A DNA stretch of 12,910 nt from an uncultured Collinsella sp. (GTDB taxonomy: Bacteria > Actinomycetota > Coriobacteriia > Coriobacteriales > Coriobacteriaceae). Below, piece by piece: positions 1 to 7,241 of the stretch (position 1 is its first letter; each line of letters opens with the position of its first letter). The translations under genes were made by a program, and so were the position numbers. Location of the stretch: the NCBI GenBank assembly GCA_900754385.1, contig CAAECP010000263.1, positions 1 through 12,910 of the forward strand. Reading direction: 5' to 3'. The notes beneath the pieces are model-generated. The model was not told where the DNA came from. It saw only the letters and a list, made by a program, of their open reading frames with translations, and made no database searches.

Positions 1-12
1 AAGGGGGCAGTG

Positions 13-1074
13 ATGGAGAGGATACTCGGCGTTAATCTCTCTGGCTGGTTTATTCCCGAGCCTTGGGTGACCCCGTCGCTATACGCGGCGACCGGTGCAT
101 CCAATGCGGCCGAGCTGCAGGAGGCCATGGGCACCGCCGCCTATAACGAGCGCATGCGCCGTCATTACGAGACGTTTGTGAGCGAGGACGATTTCCGTCG
201 CATGGCGCAGATCGGTCTCAATGCCGTGCGTCTGCCGGTGCCCTGGTATGCCTTTGGCTCGCAGGAGTCCGATGCGTCCTACATCTCGGTTGTCGACTAC
301 ATCGACCGTGCAATTGAGTGGGCTGCCAAGTACGACATCCGCGTGCTGCTTGATCTAGCAACTGTGCCCGGTGGCCAGGGCGATTCCAACGATTCGCCCG
401 CCACGCCAGAGGCTGTTGCCGAGTGGCATTCGTCCACCAACGGTCGTCATGTCGCACTCGACGTGCTCGAGCGCTTGGCTGATCGCTACGGCGAGGCCGA
501 GAGCCTGCTGGGCATTGAGCTGCTGGATACGCCGCAGATGAGTGTCCGCAAGAGCCTCTTCACCATGACGGATGGCATTCCTGCTCACTACCTGCGCAAT
601 TTCTATCGCGATGCCTACGAGCTCGTCCGTTCGTATATGCCCGAGGATAAGATCGTCGTCTTCTCGTCGTCGGGGCATCCCAGCGAGTGGAAGCATTTTA
701 TGCGCGGCGCCAAGTACAAGAACGTCTACATGGACCTTCACCTGTACCATTACCGCGACGAGCATGCGCTCGACATCACGAGCCCCCGCGGGCTGACGAC
801 GGCGATTTCGCGTAACAAGCGCGAGCTCAAAGAAGCGATTTCGACTGGGTTCCCCGTGCTGGTGGGCGAATGGTCGGGCGCGGCGATCTTTGCCAACTCG
901 TCGGTTACGCCCGAGGGCCGCAATGCCTACGAGCGCGTGTTTATCGCCAACCAACTGGCTTCGTTTGCACCGGCTGCCGGTTGGTTCTTCCAAACGTGGA
1001 AGACCGAGAAGCGCATTGCAGCATGGGACGCCCGCGCGGCGCTCGGTACGCTCGAGCGTGGCATGATTGAATAG
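13..1074 (+). CDS. GH5-like (exo-beta-1,3-glucanase type) glycosidase homologue, catalytic acid/base replaced
   Basis: The 353-residue protein resembles the BglC/Exg1 branch of glycoside hydrolase family 5, a TIM barrel that cleaves beta-glucans. Visible marks are GVNLSGWF near residues 6-13, NAVRLPVPW at 70-78, DLHLYHY with the conserved His243 and Tyr245, GEWSG with the nucleophile Glu286, and a late WFFQTWKTE segment. The second catalytic residue is missing: where the family has IELLNEP, this protein reads IELLDTP, so the acid/base Glu is Thr173 and the preceding Asn is Asp. It may be inactive or have an altered activity. There is no signal peptide, so it is probably cytoplasmic, unlike secreted exoglucanases. 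ATG at 13 is preferred over GTG at 10 because the AGGGGG ribosome site at 2-7 is spaced better. rsmI follows after 6 bp, so the two are probably co-transcribed. The fold is fairly sure; substrate and activity are not. Confidence 0.75.
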   Translation: MERILGVNLSGWFIPEPWVTPSLYAATGASNAAELQEAMGTAAYNERMRRHYETFVSEDDFRRMAQIGLNAVRLPVPWYAFGSQESDASYISVVDYIDRAIEWAAKYDIRVLLDLATVPGGQGDSNDSPATPEAVAEWHSSTNGRHVALDVLERLADRYGEAESLLGIELLDTPQMSVRKSLFTMTDGIPAHYLRNFYRDAYELVRSYMPEDKIVVFSSSGHPSEWKHFMRGAKYKNVYMDLHLYHYRDEHALDITSPRGLTTAISRNKRELKEAISTGFPVLVGEWSGAAIFANSSVTPEGRNAYERVFIANQLASFAPAAGWFFQTWKTEKRIAAWDARAALGTLERGMIE

Positions 1075-1080
1075 GTTGAT

Positions 1081-1959
1081 ATGACGCAAAACAGCGCCCA
1101 TACGGGCAAACTCTATGTGGTCGGCACGCCCATCGGCAACCTGGGCGACCTGTCCCCGCGCGTTGGCGAGGCCTTTGCCGCTGCCGATGTCATCTGCTGC
1201 GAAGACACGCGCGTGACGTCAAAGCTGCTGATGCACCTGGGCATTTCCAAGCCGCTTGTCCGTTGCGACGAGAATGTGATCGCCAGCCGCGCCACCGGCC
1301 TGGTCGACCGTCTGCTGGCGGGGGAGACCCTCGCCTTTGCCTCGGACGCCGGCATGCCGAGCGTGTCCGATCCCGGCCAGGCGCTGGTCGAGGCGGCGCG
1401 TGAGGCCGATGTGCCCGTTGAAGTTATTCCCGGGCCCTCTGCTTGCGTCACGGCGCTCGTTTCGTCCGGCATTCCCTGCGAGCATTTTTTCTTCGAGGGC
1501 TTTTTGGGCCGAAAGCACGGCGACCGCGTGCGCCGTTTACAGCGCCTTGCCGTGGTGCCCGGCGCACTCATCTTCTACGAGTCTCCACATCGCATCGTGG
1601 CGACGCTCGAGGCCGTGGCGGAGGTCTTTCCCCAGCGTGAGGTTGCCGTCTGCCGCGAACTCACCAAGCTGCACGAGGAGGTCTTGCGCGGGCCCGCTGC
1701 TCAGCTTGCCGAGGAGCTGCGTGCTCGCGGCGAGGTAAAGGGCGAGATTGCGCTGGTCATCGCGCCGCCGAGCGAGGATGAGGAGGCCGGTATCGTGCCG
1801 GTTGGCGCCGCGGCAGCGGATCCCGACGAGGCCCTGCGCGAGGATATCCGCGCCGCGCTCGAGGAGGGGGAGCCCGCGTCTGCGGTGGCCAAGCGCCTGT
1901 CTCAGAAGTATTCGCGCCGCAAGCGCGATGTCTATGCCATGGTGCTCGATATGCAATAG
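1081..1959 (+). CDS. rsmI: 16S rRNA 2'-O-ribose methyltransferase RsmI (C1402)
   Basis: RsmI methylates the 2'-hydroxyl of C1402 in the decoding centre of 16S rRNA using S-adenosylmethionine. The 292-residue protein has the family's tetrapyrrole-methylase-like fold. Its marks are LYVVGTPIGNLGDLSPR at about 11-27, ICCEDTR at 38-44, the glycine-rich SDAGMPSVSDPG segment, VIPGPSACVTAL, FFFEGFLGRK, the FYESPHRI signature, and RELTKLHEEV. The last 50 or so residues form a small helical C-terminal domain ending in a basic KYSRRKRDVY stretch, as in longer family members. Length is normal. The start codon lies 6 bp after the glycosidase stop with only a weak ribosome site, which fits translational coupling. 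It precedes metG, as in many Gram-positive genomes. Confidence 0.95.
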   Translation: MTQNSAHTGKLYVVGTPIGNLGDLSPRVGEAFAAADVICCEDTRVTSKLLMHLGISKPLVRCDENVIASRATGLVDRLLAGETLAFASDAGMPSVSDPGQALVEAAREADVPVEVIPGPSACVTALVSSGIPCEHFFFEGFLGRKHGDRVRRLQRLAVVPGALIFYESPHRIVATLEAVAEVFPQREVAVCRELTKLHEEVLRGPAAQLAEELRARGEVKGEIALVIAPPSEDEEAGIVPVGAAAADPDEALREDIRAALEEGEPASAVAKRLSQKYSRRKRDVYAMVLDMQ

Positions 1960-1960
1960 A

Positions 1961-1989
1961 TGGAGGATATCCAGCCCTTGCGCTAGAAT
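1961..1989 (+). promoter_or_regulatory. candidate metG promoter
   Basis: The 69-bp gap between rsmI and metG holds a good -10 hexamer, TAGAAT at 1984-1989, preceded by TTGC at 1978-1981. At a 17-bp spacing the -35 would be TGGAGG at 1961-1966, a weak match. Transcription would begin near 1996, leaving a short leader before the strong TGGAGGA ribosome site at 2014-2020. No T-box-like leader fits in this space. Confidence 0.4.
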
Positions 1990-2028
1990 CATCCCCTGTA
2001 TGCAACGTTTTTCTGGAGGACAAACCCC

Positions 2029-3630
2029 ATGGATCAAAGCAAGCCTTCGTTCTTTATCACGACGCCCATCTACTACGTCAACGCCGATCCGCACCTGGGC
2101 ACGGCTTATTCCACCATCATCGCCGACGTTCAGGCCCGTTATCGTCGCTCCGCCGGCTATAACGTCAAGTTCCTGACCGGCATGGACGAGCACGGCGAGA
2201 AGGTCGCCGAGGCCGCAGCCAAGCATGGCATGACGCCGCAGGAGTGGACCGACAGCCAGGCCCCGCACTTCAAGGAGCTTTGGAGCAAGCTCGAGATCTC
2301 CAACGACGACTTCATTCGTACCACCGAGCCGCGCCAGCATCACGCCGTGCAGTATCTGTGGGAGCGCATGAAGGAGTCCGGCTACCTGTATAAGGGCAGC
2401 TACGACGGTTGGTATTGCGTGCCTGACGAGACCTACTTCACTGATACGCAGGTCCAGAAGGGCGACGAGGAGTACGGCAGCGTCGGCCAGCACCTGTGCC
2501 CCGACTGCCACCGTCCGCTTGAGCGCGTGCAGGAGGAGTCCTACTTCTTTAAGCTTTCCGCTTTCCAGGACAAGCTGCTCAAGCTTTACGACGAGCACCC
2601 CGACTTTGTCGAGCCTGCGTTCCGCATGAACGAGGTACGTAGCTTTGTCGAGGGCGGCCTCAACGACCTTTCCGTGAGCCGTACGAGCTTTGACTGGGGC
2701 ATCCAGGTCCCGTTTGACGAGGGTCACGTGACCTACGTGTGGTTCGATGCGCTGCTCAACTATATGACGGCCGTCGGCTACGGTGTCGACACCGACGAGG
2801 CGCGTGCCGAGCTGGCCTACCGCTGGCCCGCGCAGTTCCACATCGTGGGTAAGGACATCATCCGCTTCCACTGCGTCATTTGGCCCGCCATGCTCATGGC
2901 CATCGGCGAGGCCCTGCCCGAGCACGTCTTTGCCCACGGCTTCCTGACCGTGCGCAATGCCGAGACCGGCAAGGCCGAGAAGATGTCCAAGAGCCGCGGC
3001 AACGCCATCGCTCCACAGGACGTTATCGACATGCTGGGCGTTGAGGGCTATCGCTATTACTTTATGACCGACGTCGTTCCCGGCACCGACGGTGCCATCA
3101 GCTTCGATCGCATGGAGCAGGTCTACAATGCCGACCTGGCCAACAGCTGGGGCAACCTCATCTCGCGTTCGCTCAACATGAGCGGCAAGTACTTTGACGG
3201 TTGCGCGCCCGCCAAGCCCGCATCGTTCGATGCATTCGACAACCCGCTGGCAAAGATCGCCGATGGTCTGGTCGAGCGCTACATGGCCAAGATGGACGTG
3301 CTCGATTACGGTGGAGCTAAGGACGAGGTCATGGAGCTCATCCATGCCGCCAACCACTACATCGAGGACTCCGAGCCCTGGGCGCTTGCCAAGGACGAGG
3401 CCAAGGCTGACGAGCTGGCGTTTGTGATCTACAGCCTGCTCGAGGCCATCCGCATTGCCGCTCACCTGCTGATGCCGCTCATGCCCCAGACCTCTGCCGA
3501 GACTCTGCGCCGCCTGTCCTGCGAGGACGAGGCCGCGAGCGACGACCTCAAGGGCATTTGCGCTTGGGGCCTGCTTGCCGGTGGTCAGCCCGTCGAGAAG
3601 GGCGAGCCGCTGTTCCCGCGTCTGGGCTAA
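2029..3630 (+). CDS. metG: methionyl-tRNA synthetase (short form)
   Basis: MetRS charges tRNA-Met with methionine in the cytoplasm. The 533-residue class I synthetase shows ITTPIYYVNADPHLGTAY with the HIGH-equivalent PHLG at residues 21-24, FLTGMDEHG, one Cys-Pro-x-Cys pair (CPDCH) in the connective-peptide region, and the KMSKS loop at 318-322. A helical anticodon-binding domain follows to about residue 500. It ends there: the C-terminal EMAP/Trbp111-like tRNA-binding domain seen in E. coli and Bacillus (about 650-680 residues) is absent, as in other actinobacterial enzymes. The ATG is fixed by a TGGAGGA ribosome site 8 bp upstream and by the family's N-terminus. A terminator follows. The family call is secure. 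Confidence 0.97.
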   Translation: MDQSKPSFFITTPIYYVNADPHLGTAYSTIIADVQARYRRSAGYNVKFLTGMDEHGEKVAEAAAKHGMTPQEWTDSQAPHFKELWSKLEISNDDFIRTTEPRQHHAVQYLWERMKESGYLYKGSYDGWYCVPDETYFTDTQVQKGDEEYGSVGQHLCPDCHRPLERVQEESYFFKLSAFQDKLLKLYDEHPDFVEPAFRMNEVRSFVEGGLNDLSVSRTSFDWGIQVPFDEGHVTYVWFDALLNYMTAVGYGVDTDEARAELAYRWPAQFHIVGKDIIRFHCVIWPAMLMAIGEALPEHVFAHGFLTVRNAETGKAEKMSKSRGNAIAPQDVIDMLGVEGYRYYFMTDVVPGTDGAISFDRMEQVYNADLANSWGNLISRSLNMSGKYFDGCAPAKPASFDAFDNPLAKIADGLVERYMAKMDVLDYGGAKDEVMELIHAANHYIEDSEPWALAKDEAKADELAFVIYSLLEAIRIAAHLLMPLMPQTSAETLRRLSCEDEAASDDLKGICAWGLLAGGQPVEKGEPLFPRLG

Positions 3631-3669
3631 GACGCCGCGCGCCATATCGGCAATTTGCTGTTTAGATGT

Positions 3670-3704
3670 AAGGGCATGGCCGCAACGGTCCATGCCCTTT
3701 TGCT
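3670..3704 (+). terminator. Rho-independent terminator after metG
   Basis: A perfect 10-bp stem is formed by AAGGGCATGG at 3670-3679 and CCATGCCCTT at 3690-3699, with a 10-nt loop. It ends in a short T run (TTTTGCTTT). It lies in the 107-bp gap between metG and rsmA, so rsmA should have its own promoter between about 3700 and 3725. TTGC followed by TACGAT at 3706-3711 is a possible -10. Confidence 0.8.
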
Positions 3705-3737
3705 TTACGATGCAGCCACCATGTTAAGGAGGCAACC

Positions 3738-4598
3738 ATGACAACTTCGCCTTTGGCAAACCCCACGGCCACCAGGGAGCTGCTGGAGGAGTTTGGCCTT
3801 GCGACCAAGCGTCGCCTGGGCCAGAACTTTCTGATCGACAACCATGTAATTGAGCGTATTTGCGAGCTTGCCGAGCTTGCAGGCGATGAGCGCGTGCTCG
3901 AGGTTGGTCCGGGCGTTGGTACGCTCACGCTTGCGCTGTTGCAGGAGGCGGCGTGCGTCACGTCGATCGAGGCCGATCCCGAGCTCGAGCCGGTGCTCGA
4001 TGCTCACGCCGCTGACTATGCCAACTTCCGCTTTATCATGGGCGATGCGCTCAAAGTGACGCCGGAGCAGATTGAGCAGGCCGCCGGTGGTGAACCCACG
4101 GTGTTTGTCGCGAACTTGCCCTATAACGTGGCGGCGACAATCATCCTGCAGTTCTTCCAGACGATGCCCGCGCTCAAGCGCGCCGTCGTCATGGTGCAAA
4201 AGGAGGTTGCCGATCGCATTGCCGCAGCGCCGGGCAACAAGACCTATGGCGGCTATACGGCAAAGCTCGGCCTGTATGCGCGGGTGACGGGTCGCTTTGA
4301 GGTGCCGCCGCGTTGCTTTATGCCGGCGCCGCACGTGGACTCGGCCGTCGTGCGTATCGACCGTGTTGACGGTGCGCTGCCCGAGGGGCTTGACCGCGAC
4401 TTTGTGGCTCGCGTGATTGACGCCGCATTTGCTCAGCGTCGCAAGACCATTCGCAACTCCATGAGCGCCAACGGCTTTGCCAAGGACGTGCTCGATGCCG
4501 CCTTTGAGGCTTGCGGTATCGCATCCACCACGCGCGCCGAAACGCTTGATGTTGCCGACTTTGTCCGCCTAGCCCAGGAGCTAATCCATGACGCTTAA
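3738..4598 (+). CDS. rsmA: 16S rRNA dimethyladenosine transferase RsmA/KsgA
   Basis: RsmA dimethylates A1518 and A1519 in the 3'-terminal helix of 16S rRNA late in 30S assembly; its loss gives kasugamycin resistance in other bacteria. The 286-residue protein has the KRRLGQNFLID N-terminal motif, the SAM-binding loop EVGPGVGTLT at 55-64, the acidic ribose-binding site EADPELEP, GDAL, and the catalytic NLPYN at 126-130. Downstream are KTYGGYTAKL, PPRCFMPAPHVDSAVV, and the FAQRRKTIRN motif of the C-terminal domain. The start is set by a perfect AAGGAGG at 3726-3732, 5 bp upstream. Its last 11 bp overlap the next gene's start, so rsmA and tatD form a coupled pair. Confidence 0.96.
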   Translation: MTTSPLANPTATRELLEEFGLATKRRLGQNFLIDNHVIERICELAELAGDERVLEVGPGVGTLTLALLQEAACVTSIEADPELEPVLDAHAADYANFRFIMGDALKVTPEQIEQAAGGEPTVFVANLPYNVAATIILQFFQTMPALKRAVVMVQKEVADRIAAAPGNKTYGGYTAKLGLYARVTGRFEVPPRCFMPAPHVDSAVVRIDRVDGALPEGLDRDFVARVIDAAFAQRRKTIRNSMSANGFAKDVLDAAFEACGIASTTRAETLDVADFVRLAQELIHDA

Positions 4599-5505
4599 TG
4601 CCGAACGCGTGACGTTTACCAAGAAAAAGAAGACGGTTGCTTGTCCCGTGCCCTTGGCGCCGCTTGCCGACACGCATGCGCATCTGCTTTCGTTTTGGGG
4701 CAAAGAAGTGCCCGAGACGCTCGTGCGCGCCAAAGCTGCGGGCGTCGACCTGTTGGTGACGATGTTCGACCCCATCGCTGACAAACGCAGCGTGACGGAC
4801 TATAGCGACTGGCTGGTTCGCGAGATTCTGCCGATGCGGGATATTCCGCAGGTCAAGTATCTCGCTGGCGTTCACCCCTATGGCGCGCCCGACTACACCG
4901 ATAACATCCATGCCCAGATTGTGACTGCGCTCGATGATCCCCTATGCGTTGGCATTGGCGAGATCGGTCTGGACTACCACATGGATTACGACGACGATAT
5001 CGCGCCGGCGCCCCACGACGTGCAGATCGACTGTATGGCGCGCCAGCTTGAGCTTGCCGTACGCCGCAATGTTCCGGTGGAGTTGCATCTGCGTCATGAG
5101 GACGCGGACGAGGAGCGCACCTCGCATGTGGATGCGTACAACGTGCTGCGCGAGGTGGGTGTGCCCCAGGCCGGTTGCGTACTGCACTGCTTTGGCGAGG
5201 ACCGAGCCACAATGGAGCGCTTTGTGGATTTGGGTTGTTACATCGCCTATGGCGGCGCGGCTACCTTTAAACGCAACGACGAGGTGCGCGAGGCATTCGC
5301 GGCAACACCGCTCGACCGTATTTTGTTCGAGACGGATTGCCCGTACATGGCCCCAGAGCCTATTCGCGGTCTCGAGTGCGAGCCCGCGATGATTTCCATT
5401 ACGGCAAACGCGCTGGTCAACGACCGTGTCGATCGTACCGGCGAGGATGCTGAGGCAATCGCGCGAGCAGCTTGGGAAAATGCCTGCAAACTTTTTCAAA
5501 AATAG
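4588..5505 (+). CDS. TatD-family metal-dependent hydrolase/DNase
   Basis: TatD-family enzymes are TIM-barrel metallohydrolases, usually 3'-5' DNases or RNases. All expected metal and catalytic ligands are present: DTHAH with His30 and His32, Glu125 in GIGEIGLDYH, His167 in ELHLRHED, His200 in LHCFGE, and Asp250 in FETDCPYMAPEP. At 305 residues it is longer than the usual 255-265, mainly because 27 residues with a KKKK stretch precede the DTHAH motif. Relatives such as YabD begin almost at that motif. The ATG at 4588 has an AGGAG ribosome site at 4576-4580 inside rsmA, so the extension is probably translated. Overlap with rsmA suggests one transcript. A tatD-like gene near metG and ksgA is a widespread arrangement. 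The exact substrate is unknown. Confidence 0.92.
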   Translation: MTLNAERVTFTKKKKTVACPVPLAPLADTHAHLLSFWGKEVPETLVRAKAAGVDLLVTMFDPIADKRSVTDYSDWLVREILPMRDIPQVKYLAGVHPYGAPDYTDNIHAQIVTALDDPLCVGIGEIGLDYHMDYDDDIAPAPHDVQIDCMARQLELAVRRNVPVELHLRHEDADEERTSHVDAYNVLREVGVPQAGCVLHCFGEDRATMERFVDLGCYIAYGGAATFKRNDEVREAFAATPLDRILFETDCPYMAPEPIRGLECEPAMISITANALVNDRVDRTGEDAEAIARAAWENACKLFQK

Positions 5506-5508
5506 TTC

Positions 5509-5537
5509 TTGCGTTCGCGATGGCGCTCCGTTATTCT
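5509..5537 (+). promoter_or_regulatory. tRNA-Leu promoter
   Basis: TTGCGT at 5509-5514 and TATTCT at 5532-5537 are separated by exactly 17 bp, a good match to a housekeeping sigma promoter. Transcription would start about 5 bp before the tRNA at 5549. The -35 box begins 4 bp after the tatD stop codon. Confidence 0.75.
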
Positions 5538-5548
5538 AATTCCTGCAC

Positions 5549-5635
5549 GCGGGCGTGGCGGAATTGGCAGACGCGTACGGTTCAGGTCCGTATGGGGGCA
5601 ACCCCATGAAGGTTCAAGTCCTTTCGCCCGCACCA
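5549..5635 (+). tRNA. tRNA-Leu (anticodon CAG)
   Basis: The 87-nt gene reads leucine CUG codons. The acceptor stem GCGGGCG (5549-5555) pairs with CGCCCGC (5625-5631), followed by discriminator A and an encoded CCA at 5633-5635. The anticodon stem TACGG/CCGTA frames the loop TTCAGGT, with CAG at 5583-5585. A long variable arm with a GGGG/CCCC stem marks it as a class II tRNA, and the T arm has TTCAAGT. CUG looks like a frequent leucine codon in the neighbouring genes. Confidence 0.98.
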
Positions 5636-5642
5636 TTAAATG

Positions 5643-5671
5643 AAAGAGCTCCCAGCAATGGGAGCTTTTTT
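5643..5671 (+). terminator. Rho-independent terminator after tRNA-Leu
   Basis: AGCTCCCA (5647-5654) and TGGGAGCT (5659-5666) form a perfect 8-bp stem closed by a GCAA tetraloop. Flanking A and T runs extend it, and six T residues follow. It separates the tRNA unit from the SPFH gene. Confidence 0.9.
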
Positions 5672-5752
5672 GTTATGGGCCTCTTGTTGATGTCACGTTG
5701 CTGCTTCGTGCGGGTATCCTAGTGCCAACGTGTGCCTATCAGAGGAGAGACC

Positions 5753-6691
5753 ATGCTGTTGTCCGGTATCATTGCCGCCCTTACCAGCCTTTTGATTCCC
5801 ATCATCATTTTGTTGCTGCTGCTTCCCAACGCCTGCTATGTCGTTGAACAACAGCATGCCGTGATCATCGAGCGCCTGGGCAAGTTTAACCGCATCGTCA
5901 ACGCGGGCTTCCACATGAAGGTGCCCGTGATCGACCACAAGGCCGCCACGGTGAGCCTGCGCACCATGAAAAACGGTTTTGGCATCGACGTTAAGACCCA
6001 GGACAACGTGACCATCGGCCTTGAGGTCTCTGCTCAGTACCACGTGAGCTATGACATGGGCGCCGGCCCGGCAGATTCGGGTATCTACAAGAGCTACTAC
6101 ATGCTGCAGGAGCCCGTCGACCAGATGCGTGACTTCATCACCGACGCCCTGCGCTCTTCGATTCCCGTCTACACACTCGATGAGGTCTTTGCCAAGAAGG
6201 ATGACATCGCCAAGGATGTCAACGCTACCGTTTCCGAGCAGATGGCCGCCTACGGCTTCACCCTCGTGTCGACGCTCATCACCAAAATCGCACTGCCGAC
6301 CGAGGTCGAGAACTCCATGAACGACATCAACGCCGCCCAGCGCAAGCGCGCTGCGGCACAGGAGCTCGCTGAGGCAGACCGCATCAAGCGCGTCACCGAG
6401 GCGACCGCCGAGGCCGAGGCTATGGAAAAGGCGGGCGAGGGCATCGCCAACCAGCGCAAAGCCATCGCGCTGGGTATCAAAGATTCGCTCGAGATCATCC
6501 AGGAGACGGGTGTCGGCAATGACGAGGCCAACCAACTGTTCATGTTTACGCAGTGGTCCGAGATGATGACGGAGTTCGCTCGCACGGGTAAAACCTCGAC
6601 GGTCGTGCTGCCGAGTGACTTTTCGCAGTCGGCCTCGATGTTCGAGCAGATGCTGACCGCCGGCAAAGTTCAAAACGATTCGAAGGAGTAA
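5753..6691 (+). CDS. SPFH/band-7 domain membrane protein (stomatin/HflC/QmcA-like)
   Basis: The 312-residue protein begins with a hydrophobic segment (about 4-24, including a long I/L run) that anchors it in the membrane. A band-7 domain follows, recognisable from VEQQHAVIIERLGKFNRI and NAGFHMKVPVID. An Ala/Glu/Lys/Arg-rich coiled coil with AAQRKRAAAQELAEADR then supports oligomerisation. Family members form large membrane rings that organise microdomains or control proteases such as FtsH. No NfeD-like partner is visible next to it. ATG at 5753 is chosen over an upstream in-frame GTG at 5732 because AGAGGAGA at 5741-5748 sits just before it and the hydrophobic anchor then starts at residue 2. 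rlmH starts 6 bp after its stop, with its ribosome site inside this gene. Confidence 0.9.
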   Translation: MLLSGIIAALTSLLIPIIILLLLLPNACYVVEQQHAVIIERLGKFNRIVNAGFHMKVPVIDHKAATVSLRTMKNGFGIDVKTQDNVTIGLEVSAQYHVSYDMGAGPADSGIYKSYYMLQEPVDQMRDFITDALRSSIPVYTLDEVFAKKDDIAKDVNATVSEQMAAYGFTLVSTLITKIALPTEVENSMNDINAAQRKRAAAQELAEADRIKRVTEATAEAEAMEKAGEGIANQRKAIALGIKDSLEIIQETGVGNDEANQLFMFTQWSEMMTEFARTGKTSTVVLPSDFSQSASMFEQMLTAGKVQNDSKE

Positions 6692-6697
6692 ACGCGC

Positions 6698-7168
6698 GTG
6701 AAATACACCGTCGTTTGCGTCGGTAAGCTCAAGGAGCGCTTTTGGAAGGACGCGTGCGCTGAGTACACCAAGCGCCTAGGTGCCTATGCCAAGGTTGATA
6801 TCCGCGAGGTGGCCGATATCGACCCGGCTAAGGTGGGCGGCGTGGATGCCGCGCGCGACAAGGAGGGGGCGGCAATTCTTGCTGCATTGCCGTCTCGGGC
6901 GCATGTGATCCTGCTGGCTATCGAGGGCAAGGAGCGTTCGAGTGAGGAGCTCTCGGCGCGGCTCGACGATCTTATGCTGCGAGGCAGCAGCGACATTGCC
7001 TTTGTAATCGGCGGTTCGGACGGCGTGAGTGATGAGGTGCGCGCCCGCGCCGACGAGATGCTCAGCTTTGGACACATTACCTTGCCGCATAACCTGGCGC
7101 GCGTGGTGCTGCTGGAGCAAATCTACCGCGCCTGCAAGATCAGCCGTGGCGAGCCGTATCACAAATAG
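6698..7168 (+). CDS. rlmH: 23S rRNA m3-pseudouridine1915 methyltransferase RlmH
   Basis: RlmH methylates N3 of pseudouridine 1915 in helix 69 of 23S rRNA on assembled 70S ribosomes. The 156-residue SPOUT enzyme is typical in length. It shows GKLKERFWKDACAEYTKRL near the N-terminus, LLAIEGKERSSEE, the SAM-binding knot segment FVIGGSDG with GGSDG at 105-109, and LPHNLARVVLLEQIYRA. It ends in the family's hallmark EPYHK. The start is GTG at 6698, giving MKYTVVCVGK, served by GAAGGAG at 6682-6688 within the end of the SPFH gene. Co-transcription with that gene is very likely. Confidence 0.96.
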   Translation: MKYTVVCVGKLKERFWKDACAEYTKRLGAYAKVDIREVADIDPAKVGGVDAARDKEGAAILAALPSRAHVILLAIEGKERSSEELSARLDDLMLRGSSDIAFVIGGSDGVSDEVRARADEMLSFGHITLPHNLARVVLLEQIYRACKISRGEPYHK

Positions 7169-7241
7169 GTCGGCAATACGAAACAATGGCGTGGGACAAT
7201 AGCTTTCGTTTTGAAGAGCGTGTCTGAGAGGACTATGAGAT

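Noticed and set aside
1960..2028. T-box or other riboswitch upstream of metG
   Set aside because: The gap is 69 bp and holds a likely promoter; there is no room for a leader with the needed stems. The serS leader is also too short.
1537..3693. 718-codon open frame on the minus strand opposite metG and the end of rsmI
   Set aside because: It is the mirror of strongly GC-biased codons in metG; no family features, no ribosome site logic, and both plus-strand genes are certain.
5693..6673. 326-codon minus-strand frame opposite the SPFH gene
   Set aside because: Shadow of codon bias; rich in His, Gly and Leu with no recognisable motif.
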